Of a stretch of 64,000 bases of DNA, positions 26,595 through 34,319 are shown in pieces (the first letter of the stretch is position 1; each line of letters starts with the position of its first letter). The position numbers and the translations under genes were made by a program. Below the pieces are notes generated by a model. It saw nothing but the letters and a program-made list of their open reading frames with translations, ran no database searches and was not told the origin of the DNA. The stretch comes from an uncultured Pseudomonadota bacterium. Lineage in GTDB: Bacteria > Myxococcota_A > UBA796 > SXON01. The stretch is taken from the NCBI GenBank assembly GCA_903875225.1, contig CAIQVJ010000088.1, forward strand, positions 1 through 64,000. The letters are read 5' to 3'.

Positions 26595-27430
26595 CAGCGG
26601 GCACCCACGAGCAGCGCGCCGGTGCCGCCGCCGATCGCCACGGCACCAAGCGAGATGGACGCGGCGAACAGCGCGTTGGTCGCTCCCTGGTAGCTCTTCA
26701 GCTTGTCGAGGGTGTAGGTCGGGTCATCCGAGTTGAAGCTGGCGTGCGTCGCCCATGCTCCGCCGTAGCAGGCTGCGGAGCCCGCCAGCGCGGCGAGGCT
26801 GCCGATGAGCAGCGAGTTCCGGAGGTGAGGCACGGCTGGATAGTTCGGCAGCGGCTGGTCGGGCAGCAGGTAGGTCGTCTGGGTGACCTGGTTCGAGGGG
26901 TTGAGGAGCTGCAGGACGGTGTTGCGGTCCACCGGTCGCTGACGGGTGCCCGTACCATCGAACGTGATCGAGCCGATCTTCGGCTCTGGCGCCTTCTTGT
27001 CCTTGAACTGCCCGGCGTTCTCCGCGTCGTAGTTCTGACGGATCGGGTGCTCGGCCGAAAACTCGGATGCGGGAAAGTGGTAGCTGGGATCGAGGACGCG
27101 CGCGGCCAGGAACGCCGGGGCGGCTCTCGCTGCGTTGCCGGAGTTGTACTCCTGCACGCCGGTGAGTCGGTGTAGCTGCGCGGCGGTGGTCGCCGGCAGG
27201 GTGTCAGCCAGGCAAGGGACCAGAAGGGAGACCTCCTCCATGGCGCCCTGAAAGGCGTCCGGGTCTGCGCTCTGGAGTGCCGACTCGGCGGCAGTCAGCC
27301 GGTCGGCGACATCGCTGGCGTGCGACGCGGCCATGCAGTCGCTGGCGTAGGCAGGTGAGGACGCGAATGCGGCGGGAACGAGCCCCCCGATCAGGAAAGC
27401 GGGGAGCCTGGCCGAGGATGGGCGATGCAT
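26594..27430 (-). CDS. Exported hypothetical protein upstream of the kinase
   Basis: The 278-residue protein has a signal peptide ending near SPAYAS. A helical middle part (residues 30-130) resembles a TPR-like region (ESALQSADPDAFQGAMEEVS). Two hydrophobic segments lie near the C-terminus (LLIGSLAALAGSAACYGG and the Gly/Ala-rich end). It is translated just before the Ser/Thr kinase, overlapping by ATGA. I do not recognise the family. A TTATAT box lies about ten bases before its ATG. Confidence 0.75.
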   Translation of the reverse strand: MHRPSSARLPAFLIGGLVPAAFASSPAYASDCMAASHASDVADRLTAAESALQSADPDAFQGAMEEVSLLVPCLADTLPATTAAQLHRLTGVQEYNSGNAARAAPAFLAARVLDPSYHFPASEFSAEHPIRQNYDAENAGQFKDKKAPEPKIGSITFDGTGTRQRPVDRNTVLQLLNPSNQVTQTTYLLPDQPLPNYPAVPHLRNSLLIGSLAALAGSAACYGGAWATHASFNSDDPTYTLDKLKSYQGATNALFAASISLGAVAIGGGTGALLVGAR

Positions 27431-27528
27431 GTGTCTGGATATAACAGAAATGTCCGCGTGGCGGTCAGCCCTGCGCCGTTGCTCGGCGGGGCGTCGTGGC
27501 GGCCGTGTCGGTGTCCGGATGGATGCGG

Positions 27529-27567
27529 GTGGGGTCGCTGGTTGCCGAGGCGCTGCGGCGGTTCTGA
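27529..27567 (+). repeat. Copy of the aldolase 3' end encoding the encapsulation-peptide tail
   Basis: These 39 bases match 20896-20934 (the last codons of the BMC aldolase) with two differences and keep the frame, reading VGSLVAEALRRF then TGA. The in-frame stop at 27442 limits any gene to 40 codons, and an ATG at 27523 would give a 14-residue peptide. It sits between two minus-strand genes. It is either a relic of a second aldolase copy or a mobile tag; I cannot tell which. Confidence 0.7.
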
Positions 27568-27589
27568 TCCTGCGCGAGGCGTGACGCTG

Positions 27590-27889
27590 CTACTCGCAGG
27601 CTCCATCGATGTCGTCGCCGGCCGGGTAGTGTTCAGCGCAGTGGGCAGTATTGTAGTACCGCCGGATGCAGTCGAACGTGGCAGCGTCGTAGGCGTCTTC
27701 CTGGCCCTGCCACCGACCGCACAGCCCCTCCACCGTCTCGTACCCTGTGTCCGTGTCCGGCGGGGCCTTCTCGAGGCACCGGTTCTGCGCCTCGACCACC
27801 CTGGAGCACGCCTCGTAGACGTCCGTGTTGGGGGCGCACCCTGCGCCCAGGCCCAGCCCGAGCGCGGCCGCCCGGATTGCCTCGGCCAC
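27590..27889 (-). CDS. Small Cys-rich lipoprotein, hypothetical
   Basis: With GTG 27889 as start the product is 99 residues and begins MAEAIRAAALGLGLGAGC, a short lipoprotein signal with Cys18. Six further Cys residues follow (in EACSRV, NRCLE, EGLCGR, FDCIRR, AHCAEH, GACE), suggesting a disulfide-linked fold. Longer upstream starts in the same frame would run into the promoter of the divergent gene at 28028. No family is recognised. Confidence 0.5.
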   Translation of the reverse strand: MAEAIRAAALGLGLGAGCAPNTDVYEACSRVVEAQNRCLEKAPPDTDTGYETVEGLCGRWQGQEDAYDAATFDCIRRYYNTAHCAEHYPAGDDIDGACE

Positions 27890-28011
27890 GCCCGTTCGGG
27901 CAACGCGTGAGCGGGGCAAGGCCTGGGTCGTCCTCGGCAAGCGGTCTCCCAGACGCACCGTATCCGCCTGCGGCCGGTCCCGTGGCCCGCTTCGCCGACC
28001 GCTCCGACGCC

Positions 28012-28021
28012 GCGCTACATG
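28012..28021 (+). promoter_or_regulatory. Putative -10 element of the acyltransferase-like gene
   Basis: GCGCTACATG repeats almost exactly the blocks at 29538 (GCGCTACATT) and 41831 (GCGCTACGTT). It overlaps the first possible ATG (28019), which argues that translation begins at 28028 or 28034. Confidence 0.35.
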
Positions 28022-28027
28022 GCCCCC

Positions 28028-28831
28028 ATGTCCATGTCGCCCCGCCGAAAACTCGCCATCGCCTCCTGGTCCTCGCCCACGGAGGGCAACATCTACGGAA
28101 AGCTCACGGTCGAGGCCACCCAGGCGCTCGCCTACATCGAGCAGGTCAAGGAGCGGACGGGCGAGAAGATCACGATCACCCACCTGATCGGCCGGGCGTG
28201 CGCCGAGGCGCTCAAAGAGGCGCCGTCGCTCAATGGCGTCATCCGGTTTGGTGCCTTCGTGCCGCACAAGACCGTGGACATCACCTACCTCGTGACGTTG
28301 GAGGGAGGGAACAACCTCGCGAAGGTGAAGGTGTGCGACGCCGACAAGAAGAGCGTGGTCCAGACCGCCGTCGAGCTTCGGGAGTACGCCGAGCGGCTCC
28401 GCGCAGGCAAGGACGACGCCTTCAAGATGAGCCAGGGCCCGCTGGCGCTGCTGCCGACCTGGCTCATCCGGCCGCTCGTCGCCTTCACCGGCTGGTTGAC
28501 TGCCGTGATGGGGGTGAACATGCCGCTGTTCGGGCTCGAGGCGTACCCGTTCGGCAGCCTGATCATCACCAGCGTCGGCATGTTCGGGCTCGACGAGGGT
28601 TTTGCGCCGCCGACGCCGTTCGCGCACGTGCCCATCTATGTGCTCCTGGGGGCGGTCCGCGACATGCCGGTGGCCGTCGACGGCGTCGTGGTGGTGCGAA
28701 AGATGGTCACGCTCTGCGCCACGATCGACCACCGGTTCATCGACGGCGCGCAGGGCGGGATCCTCGCGAAGACGATCCGCCGCGTGCTGGAGAACCCGTG
28801 GGAGCTGGATCCGAAGCAGATCGCCGGCTGA
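28028..28831 (+). CDS. 2-oxoacid dehydrogenase E2 catalytic-domain-like acyltransferase
   Basis: The 267-residue protein matches the E2/chloramphenicol-acetyltransferase fold. It keeps the catalytic H-x-x-x-D-G as DHRFIDGAQGG near the C-terminus, and GSLIITSVGMFGLDEGFAPP before it. It has no lipoyl or E1/E3-binding domain, so it is not a full E2. A CoA acyltransferase acting alone is more likely; the middle (LIRPLVAFTGWLTAVMG) is also hydrophobic. I preferred ATG 28028 over 28019 because the latter overlaps the putative -10. Confidence 0.75.
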   Translation: MSMSPRRKLAIASWSSPTEGNIYGKLTVEATQALAYIEQVKERTGEKITITHLIGRACAEALKEAPSLNGVIRFGAFVPHKTVDITYLVTLEGGNNLAKVKVCDADKKSVVQTAVELREYAERLRAGKDDAFKMSQGPLALLPTWLIRPLVAFTGWLTAVMGVNMPLFGLEAYPFGSLIITSVGMFGLDEGFAPPTPFAHVPIYVLLGAVRDMPVAVDGVVVVRKMVTLCATIDHRFIDGAQGGILAKTIRRVLENPWELDPKQIAG

Positions 28832-28891
28832 GCCCCGCGGGCTCCGTCATTCGGCGGCCCACGCCCCGTGATCCGCGCGTATGCTCCTCCC

Positions 28892-29500
28892 ATGCTCCTC
28901 CTCACGCTCCTGGCCTGTGGCATCGACCTGCCCCTGCAACCCACGGGAGACTGGGCCACGCTCCCGCTCACGGCCGTGGACGCAGGGGACGGGCAGACCC
29001 TCGCCGAATTCGTGGACACCGAGCTGACCCGAAGCCTCGATGTCGACTGGTCGTTCCTCAACCTTGCCGGGCTCCCCGCCGACACCATCGGGGTCACGCC
29101 CAGGGTCGTGGACACCGCCGGGTCGTGCGAGATCGACGACGCTGGCCTCCCCACGTCCTGCTCGTTCTGGGCCGAGGTCGCGGTCACGTCGGGCTCGGGC
29201 TGGTGGGAGTACTCGAGCAGGAACCTCGTCAGCTGGGCGCCGGGTGAGCTCCGCTATTCGTTCAGCGACGATGTCCCGCTCGATGCGGACCAGGTCGCGC
29301 TCATCGCTGCCGGGGTCGCCGACGACGGCTTCACCTTCTCGGGTGACAGCGTCTCGTTCTGCGTCTGGCGCGGCGCGGACGGCTCCGGCGTGGGACTGCC
29401 GAAGGGCGCCCAGCGCAACGTCGTCCAGATCGACGGGACGGAGGGCACCACGCCCGAAGGCGCGGTCCTCGCCGCTGACGACACTGTCGACGCCGACTGA
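28892..29500 (+). CDS. Lipoprotein, hypothetical
   Basis: Starting at ATG 28892 (GTG 28868 is possible but adds a non-signal leader), the product begins MLLLTLLACG, a very short lipoprotein signal. The 202-residue protein is rich in beta-type sequence, with three later Cys (SCEI, SCSFW, FCVW). No family is recognised. A GCGCGTATGCT block ends six bases before the start. Confidence 0.65.
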   Translation: MLLLTLLACGIDLPLQPTGDWATLPLTAVDAGDGQTLAEFVDTELTRSLDVDWSFLNLAGLPADTIGVTPRVVDTAGSCEIDDAGLPTSCSFWAEVAVTSGSGWWEYSSRNLVSWAPGELRYSFSDDVPLDADQVALIAAGVADDGFTFSGDSVSFCVWRGADGSGVGLPKGAQRNVVQIDGTEGTTPEGAVLAADDTVDAD

Positions 29501-29537
29501 GCGGTCGCCTCCCGCCCCTCGCCGATGGGGGCCGTTG

Positions 29538-29547
29538 GCGCTACATT
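29538..29547 (+). promoter_or_regulatory. Putative -10 element of the small Lys-rich protein gene
   Basis: GCGCTACATT lies 27 bases before ATG 29575, with AGGAG at 29564-29568 between them. It is one of the clearest copies of the block shared by lone genes in this window. Confidence 0.4.
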
Positions 29548-29574
29548 CCTCGGCGAACACCCCAGGAGTTCATC

Positions 29575-29679
29575 ATGCCCAAAGGTACCGACAAGCCGAA
29601 GACCAACAACAAGGAAAAGGTCAGCATCCAGGACAAGCAGAAGAAGAAGGCCGAGAAGAAGGCTGCAAAGGGCAAGTAG
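29575..29679 (+). CDS. 34-residue Lys-rich basic protein
   Basis: ATG 29575 follows AGGAG by six bases and the frame stops TAG 29677-29679. The product begins MPKGTDKPKTNNKEKVSIQD and ends in a run of Lys and Ala; about 40 percent of residues are Lys. A -10-like block stands upstream and a strong hairpin downstream, so it looks like a complete, highly expressible unit. It could bind nucleic acid or ribosomes; that is inference. Confidence 0.65.
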   Translation: MPKGTDKPKTNNKEKVSIQDKQKKKAEKKAAKGK

Positions 29680-29685
29680 ACAAGG

Positions 29686-29719
29686 GGGCGCGATTCCGGG
29701 CCTGGGCCCGGTCGCGCCC
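29686..29719 (+). terminator. Hairpin after the small Lys-rich protein gene
   Basis: GGGCGCGA at 29686-29693 pairs with TCGCGCCC at 29712-29719, with an inner CCGGGC/GCCCGG stem (29696-29711) closing CTGG. The stem begins seven bases after the stop codon. No U-run follows, so termination is probable but not certain. Confidence 0.55.
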
Positions 29720-29796
29720 TCGCCCATCGGCTGCTGCGCTCGGTCTGGCGACGTAAGCGCCCTTCCTTCGCGCCGGCGATGAGATAAGTGCGCTTG

Positions 29797-31662
29797 ATGC
29801 CAGCGGTCTCGGAGCTCTACCCGATCCCTCTCGCTACGCTCGCGGCTCGTCTGGTTCGCGAGATCGATGCGGGTGGACCGATCTTCGGGCTGCCCCGCGC
29901 CGCGGTGTGGCGCCCCGACCCGGCGCTGGACATCTCGTTCCAGCACTTCGGGCAGCGCGCGGCCACGCCGCTCGGTCCGGCGTCCGGGCCGCACACCCAG
30001 CTTGCCCAGAACCTCGTGTTGTCCTGGCTCGCCGGCGGGCGGTTCATGGAGCTCAAGACCGTCCAGATCCTGGATGAGCTGCGGCTCCCACGGCCGTGCA
30101 TCCATGTGCCGCACGTCGGGTACAACGTCGAGTGGTCCCAGGAGCTGCGCGTCGAAGAGAGCGCACAGGAGTACGTGAAGGCCTGGTATCTGGTCCACCT
30201 GGCCGCCAGGCGCCTCGGGATGGACGCCGCGTGCATCTTCGACCTCTCGCTCGGCTACGACCTCGCGGGGATCCGGGAGCCGCGTATCGTGGCCTTCGTC
30301 GAAGCACTCCAGAACGCCGGCCCCGCGCTCGACGCGCTGCGCGACTCGCTCCCTGCCGCGCTGCAGGTCGACGCCCCGCCGCGCATCTGCCGCAGCATGA
30401 CGCTCTCGACGTTCCACGGTTGCCCGGCGCATGAGATCGAGGCGATCGCAGCGCACCTGATGCAGGAGCACGGGCTCGACACGGTCGTGAAGCTCAACCC
30501 GACGCTGCTCGGGCTGCAGACCGTCTCCTCCCTGCTCCACGATCAGCTCGGCTACACGCAGATCGTCCTCGATCCCCACGCGTTCGAGAAGGACCTCACC
30601 TGGGCGCAGCTCCTCGCGATGGTGCCCCGCCTTCGGGCCGTGGCGGCCGCCGAGGGGGTCGGCTTCGGCGTGAAGTTCACCAACACGCTCGTCTGCCGCT
30701 CGCCCGAGCCCCCATTCGGCGACGGCGAGATGTACCTCTCGGGCCCGCCCCTGCACGTGCTCGCCGCCGAGCTCGCCGCGCGCTTCCGGGCCACGTTCGG
30801 CCCCGCCGTGCCCATCACCTTCTCCGCGGGGATCGACGCCAGCAATTTTGCCGACGTGGTCGCGGCCGGCATCGGACCGGTCACCACGTGTACAGACCTG
30901 CTCAAGGGCAAGGGCTACGCGAAGATGGCGACGTACCTGCGCAACCTCGAAAAGCGCATGGTCCACGCGGGGGCCGCGGATCTGCCCGCCTTCGCCGTGC
31001 AGGATCCCTCGGCCTACGCTGCCACGCTGCCCACCGATCCGCGGTACCACCACGACGCGAACAAGGTGGCCCCCAGAAAGGTCGGCACCTCGCTTGCGCT
31101 CCTGGACTGCCTCACCTGCGACAAGTGCATCCCCGTGTGCCCGAACGCCGCGATCTTCACGTTCGACCTGCCGTCCGGCGCGCTGCCGTCCGGCCGCATC
31201 ATCTGGTCCGACGCCACGTTCGCGGTCACGCCTGCCGACCCGTCCGCTCGCGTCGTCCACGCCCCCATCTCCCGGCGTCACCAGATCGGCATCCTGGCCG
31301 ACGCCTGCAACCTCTGCGGCCAGTGCGACCCCACTTGCCCCGAGGACGGCGGTCCGTTCGCGTCCAAGCCGGTCCTGTTCGTCGACGCGCGGGCCTGGGC
31401 CGAGCACCCCGAGCGCGATGGGTTCCGCTTCGTCGAGGGCGCCTTGTGGTGGCGCCGGGCGGGCGTGGTCCAGACCTGGACGCCCGGCCCCGACGGCGCG
31501 GCCACCTGGGAGGTCCCCGGAGGCCGCATCGGGCTTCGGGTCGACGAACCGGTCGCGGCGACCGGCACCGGCGACGCCGACCTCACCGCCGCCGCCCTGC
31601 TGCGCCACCTGTACACCGCCCTTCGCCGCGCAGACACGTGGCTTCCCCGTTCCGGAGCATAG
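29797..31662 (+). CDS. Shortened YgfK-like iron-sulfur oxidoreductase lacking the flavin module
   Basis: The 621-residue protein follows YgfK (the selenate-reductase-like partner of SsnA in anaerobic purine breakdown) in two blocks. The N-terminal TIM-barrel part reads ATPLGPASGPHTQLAQN, GGRFMELKTVQILDELRL, MTLSTFHGCPAHEIEAI and VVKLNPTLLG. The C-terminal part is a ferredoxin with two [4Fe-4S] motifs, CLTCDKCIPVCP and CNLCGQCDPTCP. The roughly 400-residue FAD/NAD(P)H GltD-like module between them in E. coli YgfK is missing, so electrons must come from another protein. I chose ATG 29797. It is followed six bases later by the PLP enzyme. Confidence 0.85.
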   Translation: MPAVSELYPIPLATLAARLVREIDAGGPIFGLPRAAVWRPDPALDISFQHFGQRAATPLGPASGPHTQLAQNLVLSWLAGGRFMELKTVQILDELRLPRPCIHVPHVGYNVEWSQELRVEESAQEYVKAWYLVHLAARRLGMDAACIFDLSLGYDLAGIREPRIVAFVEALQNAGPALDALRDSLPAALQVDAPPRICRSMTLSTFHGCPAHEIEAIAAHLMQEHGLDTVVKLNPTLLGLQTVSSLLHDQLGYTQIVLDPHAFEKDLTWAQLLAMVPRLRAVAAAEGVGFGVKFTNTLVCRSPEPPFGDGEMYLSGPPLHVLAAELAARFRATFGPAVPITFSAGIDASNFADVVAAGIGPVTTCTDLLKGKGYAKMATYLRNLEKRMVHAGAADLPAFAVQDPSAYAATLPTDPRYHHDANKVAPRKVGTSLALLDCLTCDKCIPVCPNAAIFTFDLPSGALPSGRIIWSDATFAVTPADPSARVVHAPISRRHQIGILADACNLCGQCDPTCPEDGGPFASKPVLFVDARAWAEHPERDGFRFVEGALWWRRAGVVQTWTPGPDGAATWEVPGGRIGLRVDEPVAATGTGDADLTAAALLRHLYTALRRADTWLPRSGA

Positions 31663-31667
31663 ATCTG

Positions 31668-32984
31668 ATGTCCATCGCCGTCCTCCCCTCGCTCGAAGAG
31701 CTGCTGCACCCTGCGACGCAGCCTGAGTCCATTCGTGCGAAGGCCCGCGCCTCGGCTGACCCGCTCGATCCCATCCACCTGTTCGACATGAGCTGGCGCA
31801 AGGCCGGCGAGATCCCGCACTACGTGCTCCCGCCCTCGCTCACCGGGGTGGCGGCGAACATCATCGTGATGTCGTCGCGGCACTTCCCCACGGGCAGCCA
31901 CAAGGTCGGCCCCGGCTACTCCTGCCTGCGCGAGAAGCTGCTCTCCGGCGCGATCACGCCGGACGGCTCGACGCTGGTCTTCCCGTCCACGGGCAACTAC
32001 GGCATCGGCGGCGCCTGGGTCGGGCCGCGCGTCGGGTTCCGCTCGCTGGTCATCCTGCCGGAGGACATGAGCGCCGAGCGCTTCGAGAAGATCGAGGCAT
32101 ACGGCGCGAAGGTGATCAAGACGCCGGGCAGCGAGTCGAACGTGAAGGAGATCTACGACTGCGTGCGCGAGGTGCGTCAGCGGCCGGGGCACATCATCCT
32201 CAATCAATTCGAGGACTTCGGGAACTACCGGTTCCACTACCACGTGACCGGGAACAGCGCCCTCGAGGTGGCCGCCGGGTACGGCAACGGCCGCGTCGCC
32301 GCGTTCGTGAGCGCCATGGGCAGCGCCGGCACCATCGCCGCAGCGGACCGGATCAAGAAGCAGCACCCGGACGCAAAGGCCGTGGGCCTCGAGCCGATCC
32401 AGTGCCCCACGCTCTACAACGTGGGCTACGGCGCGCACGCCATCGAAGGCATCGGCGACAAGCACGTGACCTGGATCCACAACGTGCGGAACATGGACGC
32501 GCTGGCTTGCATCGACGACGAGGCCTGCCTGCTTGGCCTTCAGCTCGTCCAGGAGGGCAACCTGCCCGAGTTGGCCCAGCTCCGCGACGTGTTCGGCGTC
32601 TCGGGCATCTGCAACGTGCTCGGCGCGATCAAGACCGCGAAGTACTACGACATGCCCGCGGGCTCGAACGTGCTGACGATCGCGACGGACGGGTTTGACC
32701 GGTATCCCTCGGTCCTGGCCCGGCTGCGCAACCGCGTGGGCGCGCTCCAGCCGGGTGAGATCCAGCGCCGGGTCAAGGTGTTCTCCGACATCGGCACCGA
32801 CTGGATGCAGGAGGGCACGATGGACGTGCGCCGCCGCTGGCACAACCAGAAGTACTTCACGTGGGTGGAGCAGCAGGGGAAGACCGTCGGCGAGCTCAAC
32901 GCGCTGTGGGATCCCGGGTTCTGGGAGGGTGAAGCAGCGAAGATCCCGGAGCTGGACCGCCAGACGCTCGCCCTGCGCGCATGA
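31668..32984 (+). CDS. PLP-dependent enzyme, cysteine synthase/threonine synthase fold
   Basis: The 438-residue protein is a fold type II PLP enzyme. The cofactor lysine is probably in TGSHKVGPGYS; STGNYGIGGAW is the substrate/phosphate loop and SAMGSAGTIAAAD is the glycine-rich turn. The reaction is uncertain. Purine clusters of other bacteria carry a different PLP enzyme (diaminopropionate ammonia-lyase, YgeX) at this place, so an ammonia-lyase or amino-acid beta-replacement role is plausible. The frame extends far upstream but ATG 31668 fits. Its stop overlaps the ssnA-like start. Confidence 0.8.
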   Translation: MSIAVLPSLEELLHPATQPESIRAKARASADPLDPIHLFDMSWRKAGEIPHYVLPPSLTGVAANIIVMSSRHFPTGSHKVGPGYSCLREKLLSGAITPDGSTLVFPSTGNYGIGGAWVGPRVGFRSLVILPEDMSAERFEKIEAYGAKVIKTPGSESNVKEIYDCVREVRQRPGHIILNQFEDFGNYRFHYHVTGNSALEVAAGYGNGRVAAFVSAMGSAGTIAAADRIKKQHPDAKAVGLEPIQCPTLYNVGYGAHAIEGIGDKHVTWIHNVRNMDALACIDDEACLLGLQLVQEGNLPELAQLRDVFGVSGICNVLGAIKTAKYYDMPAGSNVLTIATDGFDRYPSVLARLRNRVGALQPGEIQRRVKVFSDIGTDWMQEGTMDVRRRWHNQKYFTWVEQQGKTVGELNALWDPGFWEGEAAKIPELDRQTLALRA

Positions 32985-34255
32985 TCCTCCGCGGGGCGAA
33001 GCTCCTCGACCTCGATCCGCCCGCGGTTCGTGTCGGGGACGTTCGGGTAGTGGATGGGAGGATCGCGGAGGTCGGGGAGGGCCTGGTGCCGGGCGTCGGG
33101 GAGATCGTGGAGGATCTCGCTGGCCGCTGGCTGATGCCCGGGCTCGTGTGCGCGCACCATCACCTCTACTCGGCGCTGGCGTGCGGCATGCCGTTCCTGC
33201 CGGATGCGCCGGAGGGCTTCACGGACATGCTCCGGAAGGTGTGGTGGCGGCTGGACGAGGCGCTCGACCTCGGGGCAGTCGCCGTGAGCGGGCTCGTGGG
33301 CGGCGTAGGCGCGTTGAGGGCGGGGGTGACCACCGTGGTCGACCACCACGCCTCTCCAAACGCGATCCTCGGGAGCCTCGAAGCGCTCGACGACGCGCTC
33401 GGCGGGCTCGGGCTGCGGCGGGTGCTCTGCTACGAGGTGACGGACCGCGGGGGAGCCGAGAAGGCGCGCCTGGGGTTGAAGGCGCACGAGGGGCTGCTCG
33501 CGGCGCCGCGCGACGGCAGGCGTGCTGTTCGGATCGGCGCGCACGCCGGCTTCACGCTCTCGGACGACACGATCCGGGCGTGCGCCGCACTGGGACGCGA
33601 CGCCGGGGTCGGGCTCCACATCCACGTCGCCGAGGCTGTCGACGATGAAGCGACGGTCGGTGAACCCCCGGTCGCACGGCTGGCCCGGCTCGGTGCGCTG
33701 CTACCCGGCTCGATCCTCGCGCATTGTGTGCACGTGGGCCCGGGGGATCTGGCGCGGCTCTCGGACGCGGGCTGCTGGGTGACGCACCAGCCACGCTCCA
33801 ACATGAACAACGCGGTCGGGCGCGCTCCGCTCCCGTACTTCCCGGTGCGCACGGCGCTCGGCACGGACGGCATCGGCGCGGACATGCTGGCGGAGCTGCA
33901 GGCCGGTGCCTTCCGATCGCAGGAGGCGGGCGATGGGTGGAGCCCCGCGGACTGGGCCAGGGCGCTCACCGCTGGGGCCCGGCTCGCTTCCGACGCGCTG
34001 CGGGTACGGTTGGGGCGCCTCGCGCCCGGGTACGCCGCTGATCTGGTGGTCCTCGACCCGGTGCCGGGTCCGCCGCTCTCCGCCGAGAACCTGCCGGCCG
34101 CGTTGATCTTCCGGTTCTCGGCAGCGATGGTCCGCCATGTGATGGTCGACGGCGTGTGGCGACTCCGGGACCGGGATCCGGTGGGCCTCGATCTCTGTGC
34201 GCTGGACAGCAGGGCGCAGGGGGCTGCGCTCGAGGTGTGGGGGCGCATGGCGTAG
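32981..34255 (+). CDS. ssnA: SsnA-like amidohydrolase
   Basis: This 424-residue metal-dependent hydrolase has the amidohydrolase set: HHH in VCAHHHLYSAL, DHHASPN, HIHVAEA, the distal His in LAHCVHVGPGD and the Asp in GTDGIGADM. SsnA proteins are aminohydrolases of the anaerobic purine pathway. The ATGA overlap with the PLP gene and the YgfK homologue upstream match that context. The ring deaminated or opened is not known. Confidence 0.8.
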   Translation: MILRGAKLLDLDPPAVRVGDVRVVDGRIAEVGEGLVPGVGEIVEDLAGRWLMPGLVCAHHHLYSALACGMPFLPDAPEGFTDMLRKVWWRLDEALDLGAVAVSGLVGGVGALRAGVTTVVDHHASPNAILGSLEALDDALGGLGLRRVLCYEVTDRGGAEKARLGLKAHEGLLAAPRDGRRAVRIGAHAGFTLSDDTIRACAALGRDAGVGLHIHVAEAVDDEATVGEPPVARLARLGALLPGSILAHCVHVGPGDLARLSDAGCWVTHQPRSNMNNAVGRAPLPYFPVRTALGTDGIGADMLAELQAGAFRSQEAGDGWSPADWARALTAGARLASDALRVRLGRLAPGYAADLVVLDPVPGPPLSAENLPAALIFRFSAAMVRHVMVDGVWRLRDRDPVGLDLCALDSRAQGAALEVWGRMA

Positions 34256-34319
34256 CACCCAGTCTGGGACGCGTTTCGCCCAACGGGGTAGGTGGTACCA
34301 GCCAAACCACCGGAGCATC

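Noticed and set aside
27523..27567. A 14-codon frame (MRVGSLVAEALRRF) as a real gene
   Set aside because: There is no convincing ribosome site and the frame is best explained as a fragment of the aldolase 3' end, so it is listed as a repeat instead of a CDS.
29254..31608. A 784-codon open frame on the minus strand
   Set aside because: It is antisense to the YgfK-like gene, whose Cys motifs and similarity are unmistakable. The opposite frame has a biased composition and no family.
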